NCBI RefSeq assembly: GCF_947503385.1 | Contig: NZ_CANNDO010000002.1 | Location: 868,001-932,000, forward strand | Direction: 5' to 3' | DNA from: an uncultured Tateyamaria sp. | Lineage (GTDB): Bacteria > Pseudomonadota > Alphaproteobacteria > Rhodobacterales > Rhodobacteraceae | DNA length: 64,000 bases | Shown here: positions 43,501 to 52,869 of the stretch, in pieces | Layout: every line of letters starts with the position of its first letter | Numbering within the stretch: position 1 is the stretch's first letter | Notes under the pieces: generated by a model | The model's input: the letters and a program-made list of their open reading frames with translations, nothing else | Database searches by the model: none | What the model was told of the DNA's origin: nothing | Program-made: the position numbers and the translations under genes

Positions 43501-44817
43501 TCAACGCTGGAGCGGCCCCCAAGACGGGTCGGACCCGCCTTCGGGGGTGCGCACGGGGCGCAGGTTCCGGCCCGTGATGTCCACGGAATAAAGGGTCGAA
43601 CGGCCTGCCGCGCCTTGGGTCTCGCGGGCGAACATGATGACACGACCATTTGGTGACCATGTGGGTCCTTCATCAAGGAAAGATGCGGTCAGCAAGCGTT
43701 CTTCGGACCCGTCGATCCGCATCACACCGATATGGAACCGCCCCTTGGACTGCTTGGTGAAGGCGATCAGGTCGCCACGCGGGCTCCAGACCGGCGTGCC
43801 GTAGCGGCCTTCGCCAAAGGAAATGCGCCGCGCCTCGCCCCCGCCTGCGGGCATGATATACAACTGCTGACTGCCTGACCGGTCGCTTTCAAAAACGATC
43901 TGACTGCCATCGGGGCTAAAGCTGGGTGCGGTTTCGATGGACGGCGCGCTGGTCAGCCGCTGCGACTGGCCGGAATTGATGTCCATCGCCCAGATATCCG
44001 TGTTCGCGCCTTGGCTCAGCGAATAGACCACCGTCTGCCCGTTGGGGGCAAAGCGCGGTGCAAAGCTCATCGTGCCTTGCTGGCTTTCCAGCACGCGTTG
44101 CTGCACCGACCCGACGTCAAGCACGTAGATGCGCGGAAACCCGGTCTCGTAACTGGTGTAAAGTACGCGGTTGCCATCCGCAGAGAACCGCGGCGCCAGC
44201 ACAATTGCTTCGGAACCGGTGAGGTACTGCACATTGGCACCGTCGTAATCCATGATCGCCAGTCGCTTGCGGCGTTCGTTCTTGGGGCCGGTTTCCGACA
44301 CGTAGACAACCCGGCTGTCAAAATAGCCCGTCTCGCCGGTGATGCGGGAATAGACCACGTCTGCCACCTTGTGCGCGATGCGCCGCCAGCCATCCGTGGT
44401 GCCGGCAAATTGCAGGCCCTCACCCAGCTCAGTGTCCGAAAACACATCGTGCAGGCGGAATTTCACTGTAACCTGATCGCCAATCACCGTCACGGCCCCG
44501 GTCACCAGCGCCTGTGCGTTGATCGCCTTCCAGTCGGCATATTGGACCGGGGCGATAAAGCTGGTGATCTGGCTAATATAAGCGTCTGCCGGGATTTCGC
44601 GGAACAGGCCCGTGCCCGCAAGATCGGCAGCGATCACGCGGCTCAGTTGCTGGCCCATCGCGGCGGCCTCGGCGTTTTCCGGCACGAGGTTCGGAATTGC
44701 GACCGGAAGGGGTTCGATCACCCCTTCGGTGATCTCGATCCGCAGGGGGCCGTTTTGTGCGGCGACGGACGTGACCCCAAAGGCCACCATAACGATCAGA
44801 AGCAAACGGAACATCAT
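43501..44817 (-). CDS. tolB: Tol-Pal system beta-propeller protein TolB
   Basis: Periplasmic protein that binds Pal. The 438-residue product has a signal peptide ([20 protein letters not shown]), an N-terminal alpha/beta domain and a six-bladed WD/DPP-like propeller with repeated units such as [15 protein letters not shown] and [19 protein letters not shown]. Its tandem ATG codons at 44817 and 44814 overlap the tolA stop, which implies coupling. Confidence 0.96.
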   Translation of the reverse strand: MMFRLLLIVMVAFGVTSVAAQNGPLRIEITEGVIEPLPVAIPNLVPENAEAAAMGQQLSRVIAADLAGTGLFREIPADAYISQITSFIAPVQYADWKAINAQALVTGAVTVIGDQVTVKFRLHDVFSDTELGEGLQFAGTTDGWRRIAHKVADVVYSRITGETGYFDSRVVYVSETGPKNERRKRLAIMDYDGANVQYLTGSEAIVLAPRFSADGNRVLYTSYETGFPRIYVLDVGSVQQRVLESQQGTMSFAPRFAPNGQTVVYSLSQGANTDIWAMDINSGQSQRLTSAPSIETAPSFSPDGSQIVFESDRSGSQQLYIMPAGGGEARRISFGEGRYGTPVWSPRGDLIAFTKQSKGRFHIGVMRIDGSEERLLTASFLDEGPTWSPNGRVIMFARETQGAAGRSTLYSVDITGRNLRPVRTPEGGSDPSWGPLQR

Positions 44818-45920
44818 TTGATACGCATCCTTTCGGGATTGAACGTCATCTCGATTTCTTTCCACTGGCCATATTTCTCGGCCGGAAGGGAATAGCCATC
44901 GCGGGTACAGCGGATAATTGCGCGGCGCGCCGCCTCAAAGGCTTGGTTTGCCGCTGACTGGCTGCCGCCCGAGCTGGACAGCAAGCGGATCGAGGCGACA
45001 ACCGGCTTGCCGCTCTGTTCCATATCGACACCAACCACAACCGTGGTCCCAAGCGCTTCGGTCGACAATGACCCCACGTTCCAGCAAGACGACACCGCCA
45101 CGCGCAGCGCTTCTTTCTCGCCATTGGACAGCGGCGGACCTTGCGGCACGGTTTCATCCTCACCACCACCTAAGATCCCGGCCAGCGCATCCTCAACCGC
45201 ATCGGACGTGTCTTCGGGTTGTGCGGCGGGTTGCGGATCGGACGTTGTATCCGGCGTTGTTTGGGTTGTGCGTGTTGGCGCGCTGGGGCGACGGCTGGGC
45301 GGGCGCAGGGAGGACTGTGGGGCACCTGACGGCTCTTCGGCTTCGGTCACGATCTGGTCGCTGGCCTCTTCGGGCGCGGTTGCCTCTTGTTCTTCGGCCT
45401 GCGTTTCGCCGCCGTCATCGTTTGTCACGGCCTCTTGCTCGACCACGTCCGGAGTTGCGTCCGGATCGGGCGCTTCGACCACGTCCGGCGCAACACGGTC
45501 CGAGGCTTCGGGTACTGGTGTGTCGGCCACTTCGGGCGCGTCGATCTGTGGTGTCTCGGGCGTCGGCAGGCTGGGCGCTTCGTCTACCACCTCCGGCTCC
45601 GGTTCCGGCGCGGGCGGCTCCGGCAGGGTTTCTGGTTCCGGCTCGGGCGTGGGCTGAGGCTGTTCTGATGTGACCTCGGTATCGGGGGTTGGCGTCTCGA
45701 TTGGGTCGGGTAAAACTTGGGGCTCTTGGGGCAGCGCCACCTCTGTCGGTGCGGCAGGCTCGGGGCCTGCGCTTAACAGAGCCTCAAACGCATCGGTGGA
45801 AATCACCGACACCTCCGTCACCTCAAAGGGCAATGGTTCGGACTGGAACGACCCGCCAAGGATCAGCCAGCCGATCAGCCCCACATGGGCCGCGCCCGAT
45901 ATGACCTGCCCCACATGCAC
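44814..45920 (-). CDS. tolA: Cell envelope protein TolA (acidic-linker form)
   Basis: 368 residues: a short N-terminal membrane anchor (about 5-25), a very long low-complexity linker (about 50-265) rich in Pro, Glu, Asp and Thr, and a C-terminal TolA/TonB-like domain (about 270-368) with [14 protein letters not shown] and [17 protein letters not shown]. coli TolA has a Lys/Ala-rich helical linker instead, so only the ends resemble it. Gene order tolQ-tolR-tolA-tolB-pal settles the identity. The linker would not be helical. Confidence 0.9.
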   Translation of the reverse strand: MHVGQVISGAAHVGLIGWLILGGSFQSEPLPFEVTEVSVISTDAFEALLSAGPEPAAPTEVALPQEPQVLPDPIETPTPDTEVTSEQPQPTPEPEPETLPEPPAPEPEPEVVDEAPSLPTPETPQIDAPEVADTPVPEASDRVAPDVVEAPDPDATPDVVEQEAVTNDDGGETQAEEQEATAPEEASDQIVTEAEEPSGAPQSSLRPPSRRPSAPTRTTQTTPDTTSDPQPAAQPEDTSDAVEDALAGILGGGEDETVPQGPPLSNGEKEALRVAVSSCWNVGSLSTEALGTTVVVGVDMEQSGKPVVASIRLLSSSGGSQSAANQAFEAARRAIIRCTRDGYSLPAEKYGQWKEIEMTFNPERMRIK

Positions 45921-45923
45921 GCG

Positions 45924-46403
45924 TCACTGCCCCTCACCGTCAAGGGTCGGACCGCCGATATCCGTCACAAGGCCGATATTCGAAAAACCGCCCGCATTGA
46001 GCGCACCCATGACTTCCATGACTTGCGCATAGGCCACGGCACCGTCGGCACGCAGGAACACACGGTCACTGTCACGTTCGGCTGCAATCCCGCGCAAACG
46101 TACGACAAGCTCCTCCCGCGGCACAGATGTTGTCTGAATCTGAACGTCCCCATCGCCAGTGATGGTGACGGTCAGCGGCTCTTCCTGATCGGTGGGCAGG
46201 GCACTTGCCGCCGTGCGCGGCAATTCTACCGGCACGCCCACGGTCAACAGGGGTGCCGCCACCATAAAGATAATGAGCAGCACCATCATCACATCCACAA
46301 ACGGCGTCACGTTGATCTCAGCCATCGGCTGGGACCGTCTGCGCCTGCGGCGGCGGCCACCGCCTCCGGCACCCGCGTCCTTTTGCATCACGCCTGCGCC
46401 CAT
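45924..46403 (-). CDS. tolR: Tol-Pal system protein TolR
   Basis: 159-residue ExbD/TolR-type protein. It has a single membrane helix (about 35-57) with the conserved Asp in INVTPFVDVMMVLLIIFMV and a periplasmic domain. A charged, glycine- and arginine-rich N-terminus (GAGGGGRRRRRRRSQ) precedes the helix. It works with TolQ as the proton-driven motor of the Tol-Pal complex and is 3 bases downstream of tolQ. Confidence 0.96.
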   Translation of the reverse strand: MGAGVMQKDAGAGGGGRRRRRRRSQPMAEINVTPFVDVMMVLLIIFMVAAPLLTVGVPVELPRTAASALPTDQEEPLTVTITGDGDVQIQTTSVPREELVVRLRGIAAERDSDRVFLRADGAVAYAQVMEVMGALNAGGFSNIGLVTDIGGPTLDGEGQ

Positions 46404-46406
46404 GGC

Positions 46407-47102
46407 CTAACCGTCCAACTGGCGGCTGAGGATGGTGGCGAATTCATCGGCAAAGGCCTCATAGCCCGCCACGATGCGGTCACTGTCGGCACTGAGCTTG
46501 TTGTAGAAGATCACCGCCGGGATCGCCGCCAGCAGGCCAAGGCCCGTGGCCAAAAGCGCCTCGGCAATGCCGGGGGCCACGACGGCAAGGTTGGTGTTCT
46601 GCTGTTCGGCAATTTCGATAAAGGCGTTCATGATGCCCACCACGGTGCCAAAAAGGCCAATGAACGGCGCCGAAGACCCGATGGTGGCCAGCACCGTCAG
46701 CCCGTTTTGCAACCGCTCGCCCTCCTTGGCGATGGCCACATCCATGCTGCGGTCGATCCGCGAGGTGGCATTGGCAATCAGCCCACCATCCTCCTTGTGC
46801 GAGCGCTGCCACTCGACCATGCCAGCGGCAAACACTTTTTCCGATGCGCCGCTGGGTTCCGGTCCGATCTGCTCGAACAGCCCGTCCAGCGGCTCACCCG
46901 ACCAGAACGCCCGGTCAAACCGGTCCGCTTCGGACCGCGCCGCCCGGTACAGCAGCCATTTCTGAATGATAACCGCCCAAGCCCAGAACGATGCAATGAT
47001 CAGCATGATCATTACCAGCTTCACCGTCAGGGTCGCGCGCAAGAACAGCCCCCACATCGAGAAATCAACCTCGTGCGCGAGCGCAAGTGTCTCTGCTTCC
47101 AT
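46407..47102 (-). CDS. tolQ: Tol-Pal system protein TolQ
   Basis: 231-residue MotA/TolQ/ExbB-type membrane protein with three helices. The first is near residues 15-43, and the others are in the C-terminal part (VLATIGSSAPFIGLFGTVVGI and EALLATGLGLLAAIPAVIFYN). It forms the proton channel with TolR. Its start is about 102 bases after the ybgC stop. Confidence 0.96.
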   Translation of the reverse strand: MEAETLALAHEVDFSMWGLFLRATLTVKLVMIMLIIASFWAWAVIIQKWLLYRAARSEADRFDRAFWSGEPLDGLFEQIGPEPSGASEKVFAAGMVEWQRSHKEDGGLIANATSRIDRSMDVAIAKEGERLQNGLTVLATIGSSAPFIGLFGTVVGIMNAFIEIAEQQNTNLAVVAPGIAEALLATGLGLLAAIPAVIFYNKLSADSDRIVAGYEAFADEFATILSRQLDG

Positions 47103-47204
47103 ACTGCCTGCTCTTTGTTATGGGCGTGTTTATGGGTGCCCTTGTTGCGCGGGAATATACGTCAGGCGAAAGGGGAAAGCTATCACTTCGGCGTCAGACC
47201 GCCC

Positions 47205-47597
47205 TTAATTCGCGCCCATTGCGCGGATTTCTGCGGGCAAACGCACCGGCTTGCCCGCTGTGGTCATGGTGACGGCAATGACATGCGCACGAAAGAGCGG
47301 CGTGTCGCCGCGCCGGACCTCCTGATCGAACGTCCAGCGCACCGGGCTGGCGGCCTGATGTGTGGTGACCACAATCAGCCGGTCGCCCATCCGTGCAGGC
47401 GATAGGTAATCTGCCTCAACCCGCGTAACGACAAACACAAGCCCCTGCGCCTTCATCGCATTCTGGTCCAGACCGCACGCTTCGACGATCTCCGACCGCG
47501 CCCGCTCGATGTAGCGCAGGTAGTTGGCATAGTAGACAACGCCGGCCATGTCGGTGTCTTCGTAATAGACGGTCAGGGGAAAATGATGCGGGGTCAT
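47205..47597 (-). CDS. ybgC: Acyl-CoA thioesterase YbgC
   Basis: 130-residue hotdog thioesterase often encoded at the head of tol-pal operons. The catalytic motif is VYYEDTDMAGVVYYANYLRY, in which the Asp-Thr-Asp and Val-Val-Tyr-Tyr core matches the family. The start ATG 47597 gives the usual N-terminus; the ribosome binding site is weak. It hydrolyses acyl-CoA or acyl-ACP thioesters in phospholipid metabolism. Confidence 0.93.
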   Translation of the reverse strand: MTPHHFPLTVYYEDTDMAGVVYYANYLRYIERARSEIVEACGLDQNAMKAQGLVFVVTRVEADYLSPARMGDRLIVVTTHQAASPVRWTFDQEVRRGDTPLFRAHVIAVTMTTAGKPVRLPAEIRAMGAN

Positions 47598-47610
47598 GGG
47601 CGCAACTCTG

Positions 47611-47979
47611 TCACCGCAGCCCCCACAGGACAACCGCGATCAGCACAACCACCAGCGCAGCGCCCGCGACATGAGAACGCCGGTCGGCACGCTGCAAGTC
47701 GTCCTGCATTTCGCTCAACAGATTGCGAAAGACATAAAGTGAGGACCAGCCGATCAGCATCGCAAAGGCCAGCACCACAATAACCAAAGCGCTCGGGTCC
47801 GCCCGGTAAAAGTAAAAGGCAACCGGCAACAGAAAGGGCGCGAGCAAAAGCCACATGCGCGTGTCGACCACCCACTGCCACGACGGCGCTGCTGCGGACA
47901 GAGCGATGAGATAGGCCAGCCCTCGGCCCAAAAGGTAGACCGCAATGGCCAGCCACAGCGCCAGCACCACAGCGGTCAC
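47611..47979 (-). CDS. Small membrane protein of unknown function
   Basis: 122 residues from GTG 47979, whose first bases overlap the stop of the preceding gene (GTGA). Four hydrophobic segments are visible (VTAVVLALWLAIAVYLL, LLLAPFLLPVAFYFY, VIVVLAFAMLIGWSSLYVF and VAGAALVVVLIAVVLW), with little charge outside them. It lies between ruvB and ybgC. I do not recognise a family; it is probably co-translated with the preceding gene. Confidence 0.75.
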   Translation of the reverse strand: MTAVVLALWLAIAVYLLGRGLAYLIALSAAAPSWQWVVDTRMWLLLAPFLLPVAFYFYRADPSALVIVVLAFAMLIGWSSLYVFRNLLSEMQDDLQRADRRSHVAGAALVVVLIAVVLWGLR

Positions 47980-48602
47980 TGCAGCACCCCCAAACGGGCC
48001 GCCAGACGCAGTGCATGGGATGGATCTGCAGCGGCAACCGGCATGACCGGATCGTAGGCCGCCCGGACCAGCGCAGCAATCTCGGGCCGCAAAACGGTTG
48101 TCTGCCCGGCAACCGCCAGCGGGGAACGATCCCGGAATGCCATGTCGGACCACAGAAGAACGGATTGCACCACTTGGCTCAATGCAAGCGTCTCGGCGGG
48201 CACATTGCGCAGATGCACATCCATGCGAAGAAAGACAAAACAGGCCTGAACAGCGCCTGCATCATCAAAGCGAAAAATCCGGTATTGGTTGGCATCCGCG
48301 GTCTGCAACCGCTCCACCAAAGGCACAAGATCGGGCACCAACCGGTCCAGCCCCGGCACCTCCGGCAACTCGGCCCAGTCCTCGAAAAAGAACCACATGA
48401 AATTTGCGCCCAGTTCCGGGTCCGTCTCCGCCATGTCCAGTGCGGCAAGCTGGCAGACTGCCTCAATTGCACCTCTCACCGTGCCCAGCGTCGTATCCTC
48501 AACACCAAACACAACTGGCGCCAATGGCCGCCCCCACCGGGCAAAGGCATAATCGCCGCTCTCACGGGTAAACAGCGCTTTGATCTCATCCGTCGTCAAC
48601 AT
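47976..48602 (-). CDS. Conserved-looking protein of unknown function
   Basis: 208 residues, soluble, without signal peptide or helices. It begins MLTTDEIKALFTRESGDYAFARW and has WFFFEDWAELPEVPGL and FRMDVHLRNVPAETLALSQVV; the second of these is aromatic-rich. Neighbouring ruvB lies 105 bases upstream, and the following membrane-protein gene overlaps its stop. It may be part of the ruv-tol transcription unit. I do not recognise a family and give no function. Confidence 0.75.
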   Translation of the reverse strand: MLTTDEIKALFTRESGDYAFARWGRPLAPVVFGVEDTTLGTVRGAIEAVCQLAALDMAETDPELGANFMWFFFEDWAELPEVPGLDRLVPDLVPLVERLQTADANQYRIFRFDDAGAVQACFVFLRMDVHLRNVPAETLALSQVVQSVLLWSDMAFRDRSPLAVAGQTTVLRPEIAALVRAAYDPVMPVAAADPSHALRLAARLGVLQ

Positions 48603-48707
48603 AGCGCGGGACCTAGCGCGGCTCGCCCCAAAGGGAAAGCCTCGAGCGTTGCGCGCCAAAGGGATGGTGGGTGGGGTGTCGTTCGTCAGAACGCACGTCA
48701 CCCATCA

Positions 48708-49730
48708 TCATTCGAACAAATCACCCGCCCGTCGCGGCGCATCCAATCCCAGATGCCGCCACGCGCCCGCTGCCAACAATCGCCCGCGCGGGGTCCGCTG
48801 TATCAACCCTTGTTGCAATAAATACGGCTCGATCACTTCCTCCAGCGCATCGCGGCTCTCGCTCAGAGCCGCACTCAAGGTCTCGACACCGACCGGCCCG
48901 CCGCCATAATGCTCTGCCATCAGCCGCAAATATCGCCGGTCGGCCCCATCAAGGCCCAGATGATCCACACCCAACCGGGTCAGCGCCGCGTCCGCCAACT
49001 CCTGCGTCACCCGTCCATCCCCCTCGACCACTGCAAAATCGACGACCCGACGCAACAGACGCCCCGCAATCCGCGGGGTGCCCCGCGCCCGGCGTGCGAT
49101 CTCGCGCGCGGCTCCCTCATCCGCAGGCGCGCCCAGCTTGGTTGCATTGCGGTCCACGATCACGAACAACTCGTCCTCGGTGTAAAACTGCAACCGCGTC
49201 GGTATCCCGAAACGGTCGCGCAAGGGCGTGGTCAACAGGCCCATCCGTGTGGTTGCCCCCACCAGCGTAAAGGGTTGCAATTCAATGCGCACGGTTCGCG
49301 CCGCAGGCCCCTCGCCAATGACGAGGTCCAGCTCAAAATCCTCCAGCGCGGGGTATAGCACCTCTTCGACGGCCGGGTTCAGCCGGTGTATCTCGTCGAT
49401 GAACAGCACATCGCGCGCCTCAAGATTGGTGAGGATGGCGGCCAGATCGCCCGCTTTGGCCAGCACCGGACCGGATGTCATTCGAAACCCCACACCCAAC
49501 TCCCGCGCCATAATTTGCGCCAGCGTCGTCTTGCCCAGACCGGGGGGGCCGTGAAACAGCGTATGGTCCATTGCTTCGCCGCGCTGACGCGCCGACTGAA
49601 TGAACACGCGCAGGTTCGCCCGCGCCTCTGCCTGCCCGACGAACTCGTCCAGCATTTGCGGGCGCAATGCCCGGTCGACATCCTCTGGCAAGGGCGCAGG
49701 CCGCAGCGTCGGGTCAGAGCTGTCGGTCAT
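48708..49730 (-). CDS. ruvB: Holliday junction branch migration helicase RuvB
   Basis: 340-residue AAA+ motor that drives branch migration with RuvA. Walker A is [11 protein letters not shown], Walker B LFIDEIHR, and the sensor and arginine finger region [18 protein letters not shown] follows, with a C-terminal winged helix. It follows ruvA by 6 bases. Confidence 0.98.
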   Translation of the reverse strand: MTDSSDPTLRPAPLPEDVDRALRPQMLDEFVGQAEARANLRVFIQSARQRGEAMDHTLFHGPPGLGKTTLAQIMARELGVGFRMTSGPVLAKAGDLAAILTNLEARDVLFIDEIHRLNPAVEEVLYPALEDFELDLVIGEGPAARTVRIELQPFTLVGATTRMGLLTTPLRDRFGIPTRLQFYTEDELFVIVDRNATKLGAPADEGAAREIARRARGTPRIAGRLLRRVVDFAVVEGDGRVTQELADAALTRLGVDHLGLDGADRRYLRLMAEHYGGGPVGVETLSAALSESRDALEEVIEPYLLQQGLIQRTPRGRLLAAGAWRHLGLDAPRRAGDLFE

Positions 49731-49736
49731 TGCGCC

Positions 49737-50393
49737 CTACCCCTTTGGTGCCAGCAATTTGAGGGCGGCGCGGATCAGCGTCGCCTCATCCGCGTCCGGC
49801 GCATCGCCTGCCGCTTGCGCCACCGCTGCGGCGGCTTCGGACGGCCCGTAACCCAGATTGCCCAAGGCCGACAACGCATCCGCCTGCGCCGATGATGCCG
49901 GCGCAGCCATCACGACCGGCTCGATCACCGCATCCGCGTCTGCCGCGGTCTCGCCCAAGGCCGCGGCCACACTGCCGCTCATCGCCATGACTGCCGGAGC
50001 CTTGTCCTTGAGGTCCAGCACGATCCGCTGCGCGATCTTCGGGCCGATGCCCTTCGCGGCCTTCACGGCGTTCCAATCCCCCAATGCAATCGCACGGCTG
50101 ACTCCATCCGGCCCAAGCGTGCCCAGTATTGCCAAAGACGCCTTGGCCCCGACCCCCTGCACCGACATCAAAAGCCGGTGCCATTCCTTTTCCACCAATG
50201 TGGGAAAGCCAAAAAGCTGCATCAGGTCTTCGCGCACAACCAAATCGGTAAAAAGCGCAATCGCCTCACCCGTGCCGGGCAGCCCGGCCATGGTCCGGTC
50301 CGAACAAAACACCAGATAACCCACGCCGCGCACATCGAGCAGAATGTGATCCGTGGCCTTGTAATCGATGCGCCCCGACAGCTTGCCAATCAT
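49737..50393 (-). CDS. ruvA: Holliday junction branch migration protein RuvA
   Basis: 218 residues: N-terminal OB fold ([20 protein letters not shown]), the two helix-hairpin-helix motifs around [11 protein letters not shown] and [11 protein letters not shown], and a C-terminal UBA-like domain joined by a long Ala/Asp-rich linker. It binds the four-way junction and loads RuvB. Its ATG overlaps the ruvC stop (ATGA). Confidence 0.97.
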   Translation of the reverse strand: MIGKLSGRIDYKATDHILLDVRGVGYLVFCSDRTMAGLPGTGEAIALFTDLVVREDLMQLFGFPTLVEKEWHRLLMSVQGVGAKASLAILGTLGPDGVSRAIALGDWNAVKAAKGIGPKIAQRIVLDLKDKAPAVMAMSGSVAAALGETAADADAVIEPVVMAAPASSAQADALSALGNLGYGPSEAAAAVAQAAGDAPDADEATLIRAALKLLAPKG

Positions 50394-50893
50394 GCCTGCG
50401 CCCGCGCCAAAGCGGCCACCAGACCAGAACCCCCCCCGTGATGCGCATGGCAGATGGCAATGGCCAGCGCATCGGCTGCATCCGGTCCGGCCAGATCAAC
50501 TCCGGGCAGTTGCACGCGCACCATATGCGCCACTTGCCGTTTGTCTGCATGGCCCACACCCACAACGGTCTTTTTGACCGCGTTGGGCGCATATTCCCCG
50601 ATCAGAAGCCCGGCCTGCGCCAGCGCCAGCATCGCCACTCCGCGCGCCTGCCCCAGCTTGAGCGTGCCCGCCCCGTCCTTGTTCACGAAAGTCTGTTCGA
50701 TGGCCGCACCCTCGGGCACATACGTACCCAAAACAGTCTCCAACTGCCGAAAGAGAGACAGCAGCCGCGCCGCCAGATCGTCGCCCTCGGAATGACACAC
50801 GCCATTGGCCACATGCCGCAGGCGCGAGCCCTCGGCCGCGATCACGCCCCAGCCCATGTGCCGCAAGCCCGGATCAATTCCCAAAATGCGCAT
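50390..50893 (-). CDS. ruvC: Holliday junction resolvase RuvC
   Basis: 167-residue endonuclease. The acidic catalytic residues are in [14 protein letters not shown] (Asp7), [10 protein letters not shown] (Glu), and [12 protein letters not shown] (Asp pair). It is the first gene of the ruvC-ruvA-ruvB group and the likely start of the long minus-strand directon. Its promoter would lie in the 346-base gap upstream. Confidence 0.97.
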   Translation of the reverse strand: MRILGIDPGLRHMGWGVIAAEGSRLRHVANGVCHSEGDDLAARLLSLFRQLETVLGTYVPEGAAIEQTFVNKDGAGTLKLGQARGVAMLALAQAGLLIGEYAPNAVKKTVVGVGHADKRQVAHMVRVQLPGVDLAGPDAADALAIAICHAHHGGGSGLVAALARAQA

Positions 50894-51239
50894 GTTGCTG
50901 CCCTCACCTGCCGACTTTCCGGCATTTTGCCTTGCCTAGCACGAAACGCGAACATCCGAAAAGCCCTAACAATTTGAACAACCCAACGGGCCGACCCACA
51001 CCAGCTTGTCCCCCAACGCCACAAAAGGTGTCCAAAAAACGACGCGCCCTAGCTGAACGCGACATATATCGGTGCAGATTTTGCAAATCTTTGCAGTGGG
51101 TTAACCACAGTATTGACCCATGCAAAAATATCATGGCGGGCATGATCTTTTTGATCTTGCGAGGTGCATTCACCCCGCCTACATGCCCCTCATCTGGTTG
51201 AGACACTCAACCGCAAACACTAGACAAAGGATTGCTGCA
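50894..51239. other. Intergenic region between ruvC and the DUF1127 gene
   Basis: 346 bases with divergent control signals and no supported gene. AGATTTTGCAAATCT (51076-51090) is a 15-base inverted repeat with perfect 6-bp arms. GGTTGAG-ACA-CTCAACC (51196-51212) is a 7-bp hairpin 27 bases before the DUF1127 start. A TTGACC at 51113-51118 could be a -35 box, but I see no good partner. Confidence 0.5.
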
Positions 51240-51446
51240 ATGGCTGCTTTTGACACCACCCGCCCCGCTTATGGCGCTGCTCCCGTTGCAGGCCAGATCA
51301 AAGGCTTCTTCTCGGCCCTGATCGCGAAATACGTCGCATGGAACGATGCACGTGTGACCCGCAATGCCCTGCACGGCCTGACCGACCGCGAACTCGAAGA
51401 TATCGGTCTGACCCGCGGCGACATCGACGTTGTTGCCACCAAATAA
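51240..51446 (+). CDS. DUF1127 (YjiS-like) small protein
   Basis: 68 residues with the C-terminal arginine-rich DUF1127 segment: AWNDARVTRNALHGLTDRELEDIGLTR in outline, of which ELEDIGLTRGDI is the diagnostic part. The N-terminal half is specific (MAAFDTTRPAYGAAP). DUF1127 proteins in Rhodobacterales include an RNA-binding factor linked to stress responses. AAAGGA precedes the ATG, a hairpin lies in the leader, and a strong terminator follows, so it is a single short transcript, probably abundant. Confidence 0.92.
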   Translation: MAAFDTTRPAYGAAPVAGQIKGFFSALIAKYVAWNDARVTRNALHGLTDRELEDIGLTRGDIDVVATK

Positions 51447-51470
51447 ATTCGGGCACCTGCCCGACACGAC

Positions 51471-51507
51471 AAAAGCCGCGTGCGCATTGGCGTCACGCGG
51501 CTTTTTT
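51471..51507 (+). terminator. Terminator of the DUF1127 gene
   Basis: AAAAGCCGCGTG (51471-51482) pairs with CACGCGGCTTTT (51494-51505) around an 11-base loop, and the T-run extends to 51507. It is a strong intrinsic terminator and, by its A-tract, could also act in the reverse direction. Confidence 0.92.
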
Positions 51508-51548
51508 GTGGCCTGTTCGATCTGAGGGCCTGGCCAGCCTGTGCAGGC

Positions 51549-51887
51549 TCAGGTCAAGGGTTCGATAAAACCTGCGAGGAATGTCGTAAGTGGTTCGGTT
51601 TGCATGACCCAAGCACCGGCCTGCTCCACCATTGTGCCATTGCCCAACTTGGCGACACGTTCGTTGTAGGTCACCTCGCCCAGGGAGGCGAGCATGAAGC
51701 CCTTGAAGGCAAAAAAACCAAGAACCAGAACCAGCAGACCACGCAGCGGAAAACCACGGCGCATTGCGCGCTTGGGTTTGACCACAATGAGGCCGTCGCC
51801 GCGCATCTCGGTGGTGTATCCGTGTGACATTGCCTTGTGCTGGCGCTGAACCGTGCCCACACGTGTCTGAAAATCGACCTGAGTCAT
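51549..51887 (-). CDS. Single-pass membrane protein of unknown function
   Basis: 112 residues. A polar N-terminal half (MTQVDFQTRVGTVQRQHKAM, MRGDGLIVVKPKRAMRRG) leads to one strong helix (about 56-72, FPLRGLLVLVLGFFAFKGFML), followed by a C-terminal part of about 40 residues. Position of the positive charges predicts a cytoplasmic N-terminus. The start at 51887 is preceded by AGGGCTGCCAAG. It is convergent with the DUF1127 gene. I do not recognise a family. Confidence 0.75.
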   Translation of the reverse strand: MTQVDFQTRVGTVQRQHKAMSHGYTTEMRGDGLIVVKPKRAMRRGFPLRGLLVLVLGFFAFKGFMLASLGEVTYNERVAKLGNGTMVEQAGAWVMQTEPLTTFLAGFIEPLT

Positions 51888-52002
51888 CTTGGCAGCCCTA
51901 AAACCCTTACAACAGGCCCCCACCTGATACCCGACTAAGATCACCCTGAATTGTGGCGAAATCTGGGCAAATGCCTAAAACTGAGCTAAAATCAGTGTAA
52001 AA

Positions 52003-52869
52003 TCAGGCAAGTTTAAGAAGGGTCAGGGTCGACCAGTCACCAATACGGTCATGGTGCACCAGACTGTTTCCGTGTTGTTGATAATCCTCGATCACCGCCT
52101 CGGCCTGGTCGTTCAGAATACCGGACAAAATGGCGTGGCCACCGGGGGTGAGTCGCGCGGTGAGGTCTGCGGCCAGCGCAATCAGCGGCCCTTTTAGGAT
52201 GTTGGCAAAGATCAAATCGAACGGCCCTGCCAACGCCGCGTGGTCAAAACCTGCCGCCTCGACCACCTGAACGCGCGATTGCATGTCATTGGCCCGCAGA
52301 TTGGCCTCTGCCACTTCGACCGCTTGTGCGTCGATATCGCTTGCAAGCACCGGATGTGGCCAGATGGCAGCCGCGGCCATGGCCAGCACGGCTGTGCCAC
52401 ATCCGATGTCGACAACCTGCCGCGCCTCGCCCCCGTCAGTGACCAGCCGGTCGAGCGCGTTGAGGCATCCAAGCGTCGTGCCATGATGCCCGGTGCCAAA
52501 GGCCATTGCCGCTTCGATCAGCAGAGGATGCTTGCCAGCGGGGATCTTGTCCGCATCGTGACTGCCGTAGACAAAGAAGCGGCCCGCCTCCACCGGGGCC
52601 AGTTCCCGCCGGACATGCGCCACCCAATCGGTTTCAGGCAGTTCGGACACCGTAAACGGTTTGGCGTTCAGCGCCGTGGTCAGCAACAGCAGCGCGGTCT
52701 GGTCCGGGCTTTCGGTAAAGTATCCGCCGACCTCCCACAGGCCCGAGCCGTCTTCGACCTCGAACACGCCGACGCCGGTGGGCTCGGGTGTCAACGCTTC
52801 CATAGCGTCGCCCAATTGTTCGGCCTGTGCCTTGCCGTGCACGGTGGTAAGGGCGGTCCAGGTGGGCAT
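52003..52869 (-). CDS. prmA: Ribosomal protein L11 methyltransferase
   Basis: 288-residue SAM-dependent enzyme that trimethylates L11. The SAM-binding motif is VVDIGCGTAVLAMAAA, the post-I acidic residue is in LASDIDAQAVEVA, and NILKGPLIALA lies where PrmA proteins have NILAxPL. MAFGTGHHGTT is also a family signature. The ATG at 52869 shares a base with the stop of the MATE gene (TGATG), so the pair is coupled. Confidence 0.95.
   Translation of the reverse strand: MPTWTALTTVHGKAQAEQLGDAMEALTPEPTGVGVFEVEDGSGLWEVGGYFTESPDQTALLLLTTALNAKPFTVSELPETDWVAHVRRELAPVEAGRFFVYGSHDADKIPAGKHPLLIEAAMAFGTGHHGTTLGCLNALDRLVTDGGEARQVVDIGCGTAVLAMAAAAIWPHPVLASDIDAQAVEVAEANLRANDMQSRVQVVEAAGFDHAALAGPFDLIFANILKGPLIALAADLTARLTPGGHAILSGILNDQAEAVIEDYQQHGNSLVHHDRIGDWSTLTLLKLA

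Noticed and set aside
45100-45760. Apparent tandem repeats in the tolA coding region
   Set aside because: Low-complexity Pro/Glu codons explain the pattern; no fixed repeat unit or period is seen.
45885-47405. 506-codon plus-strand frame opposite tolQ, tolR and part of ybgC
   Set aside because: The tol genes on the minus strand are certain by motifs and order.
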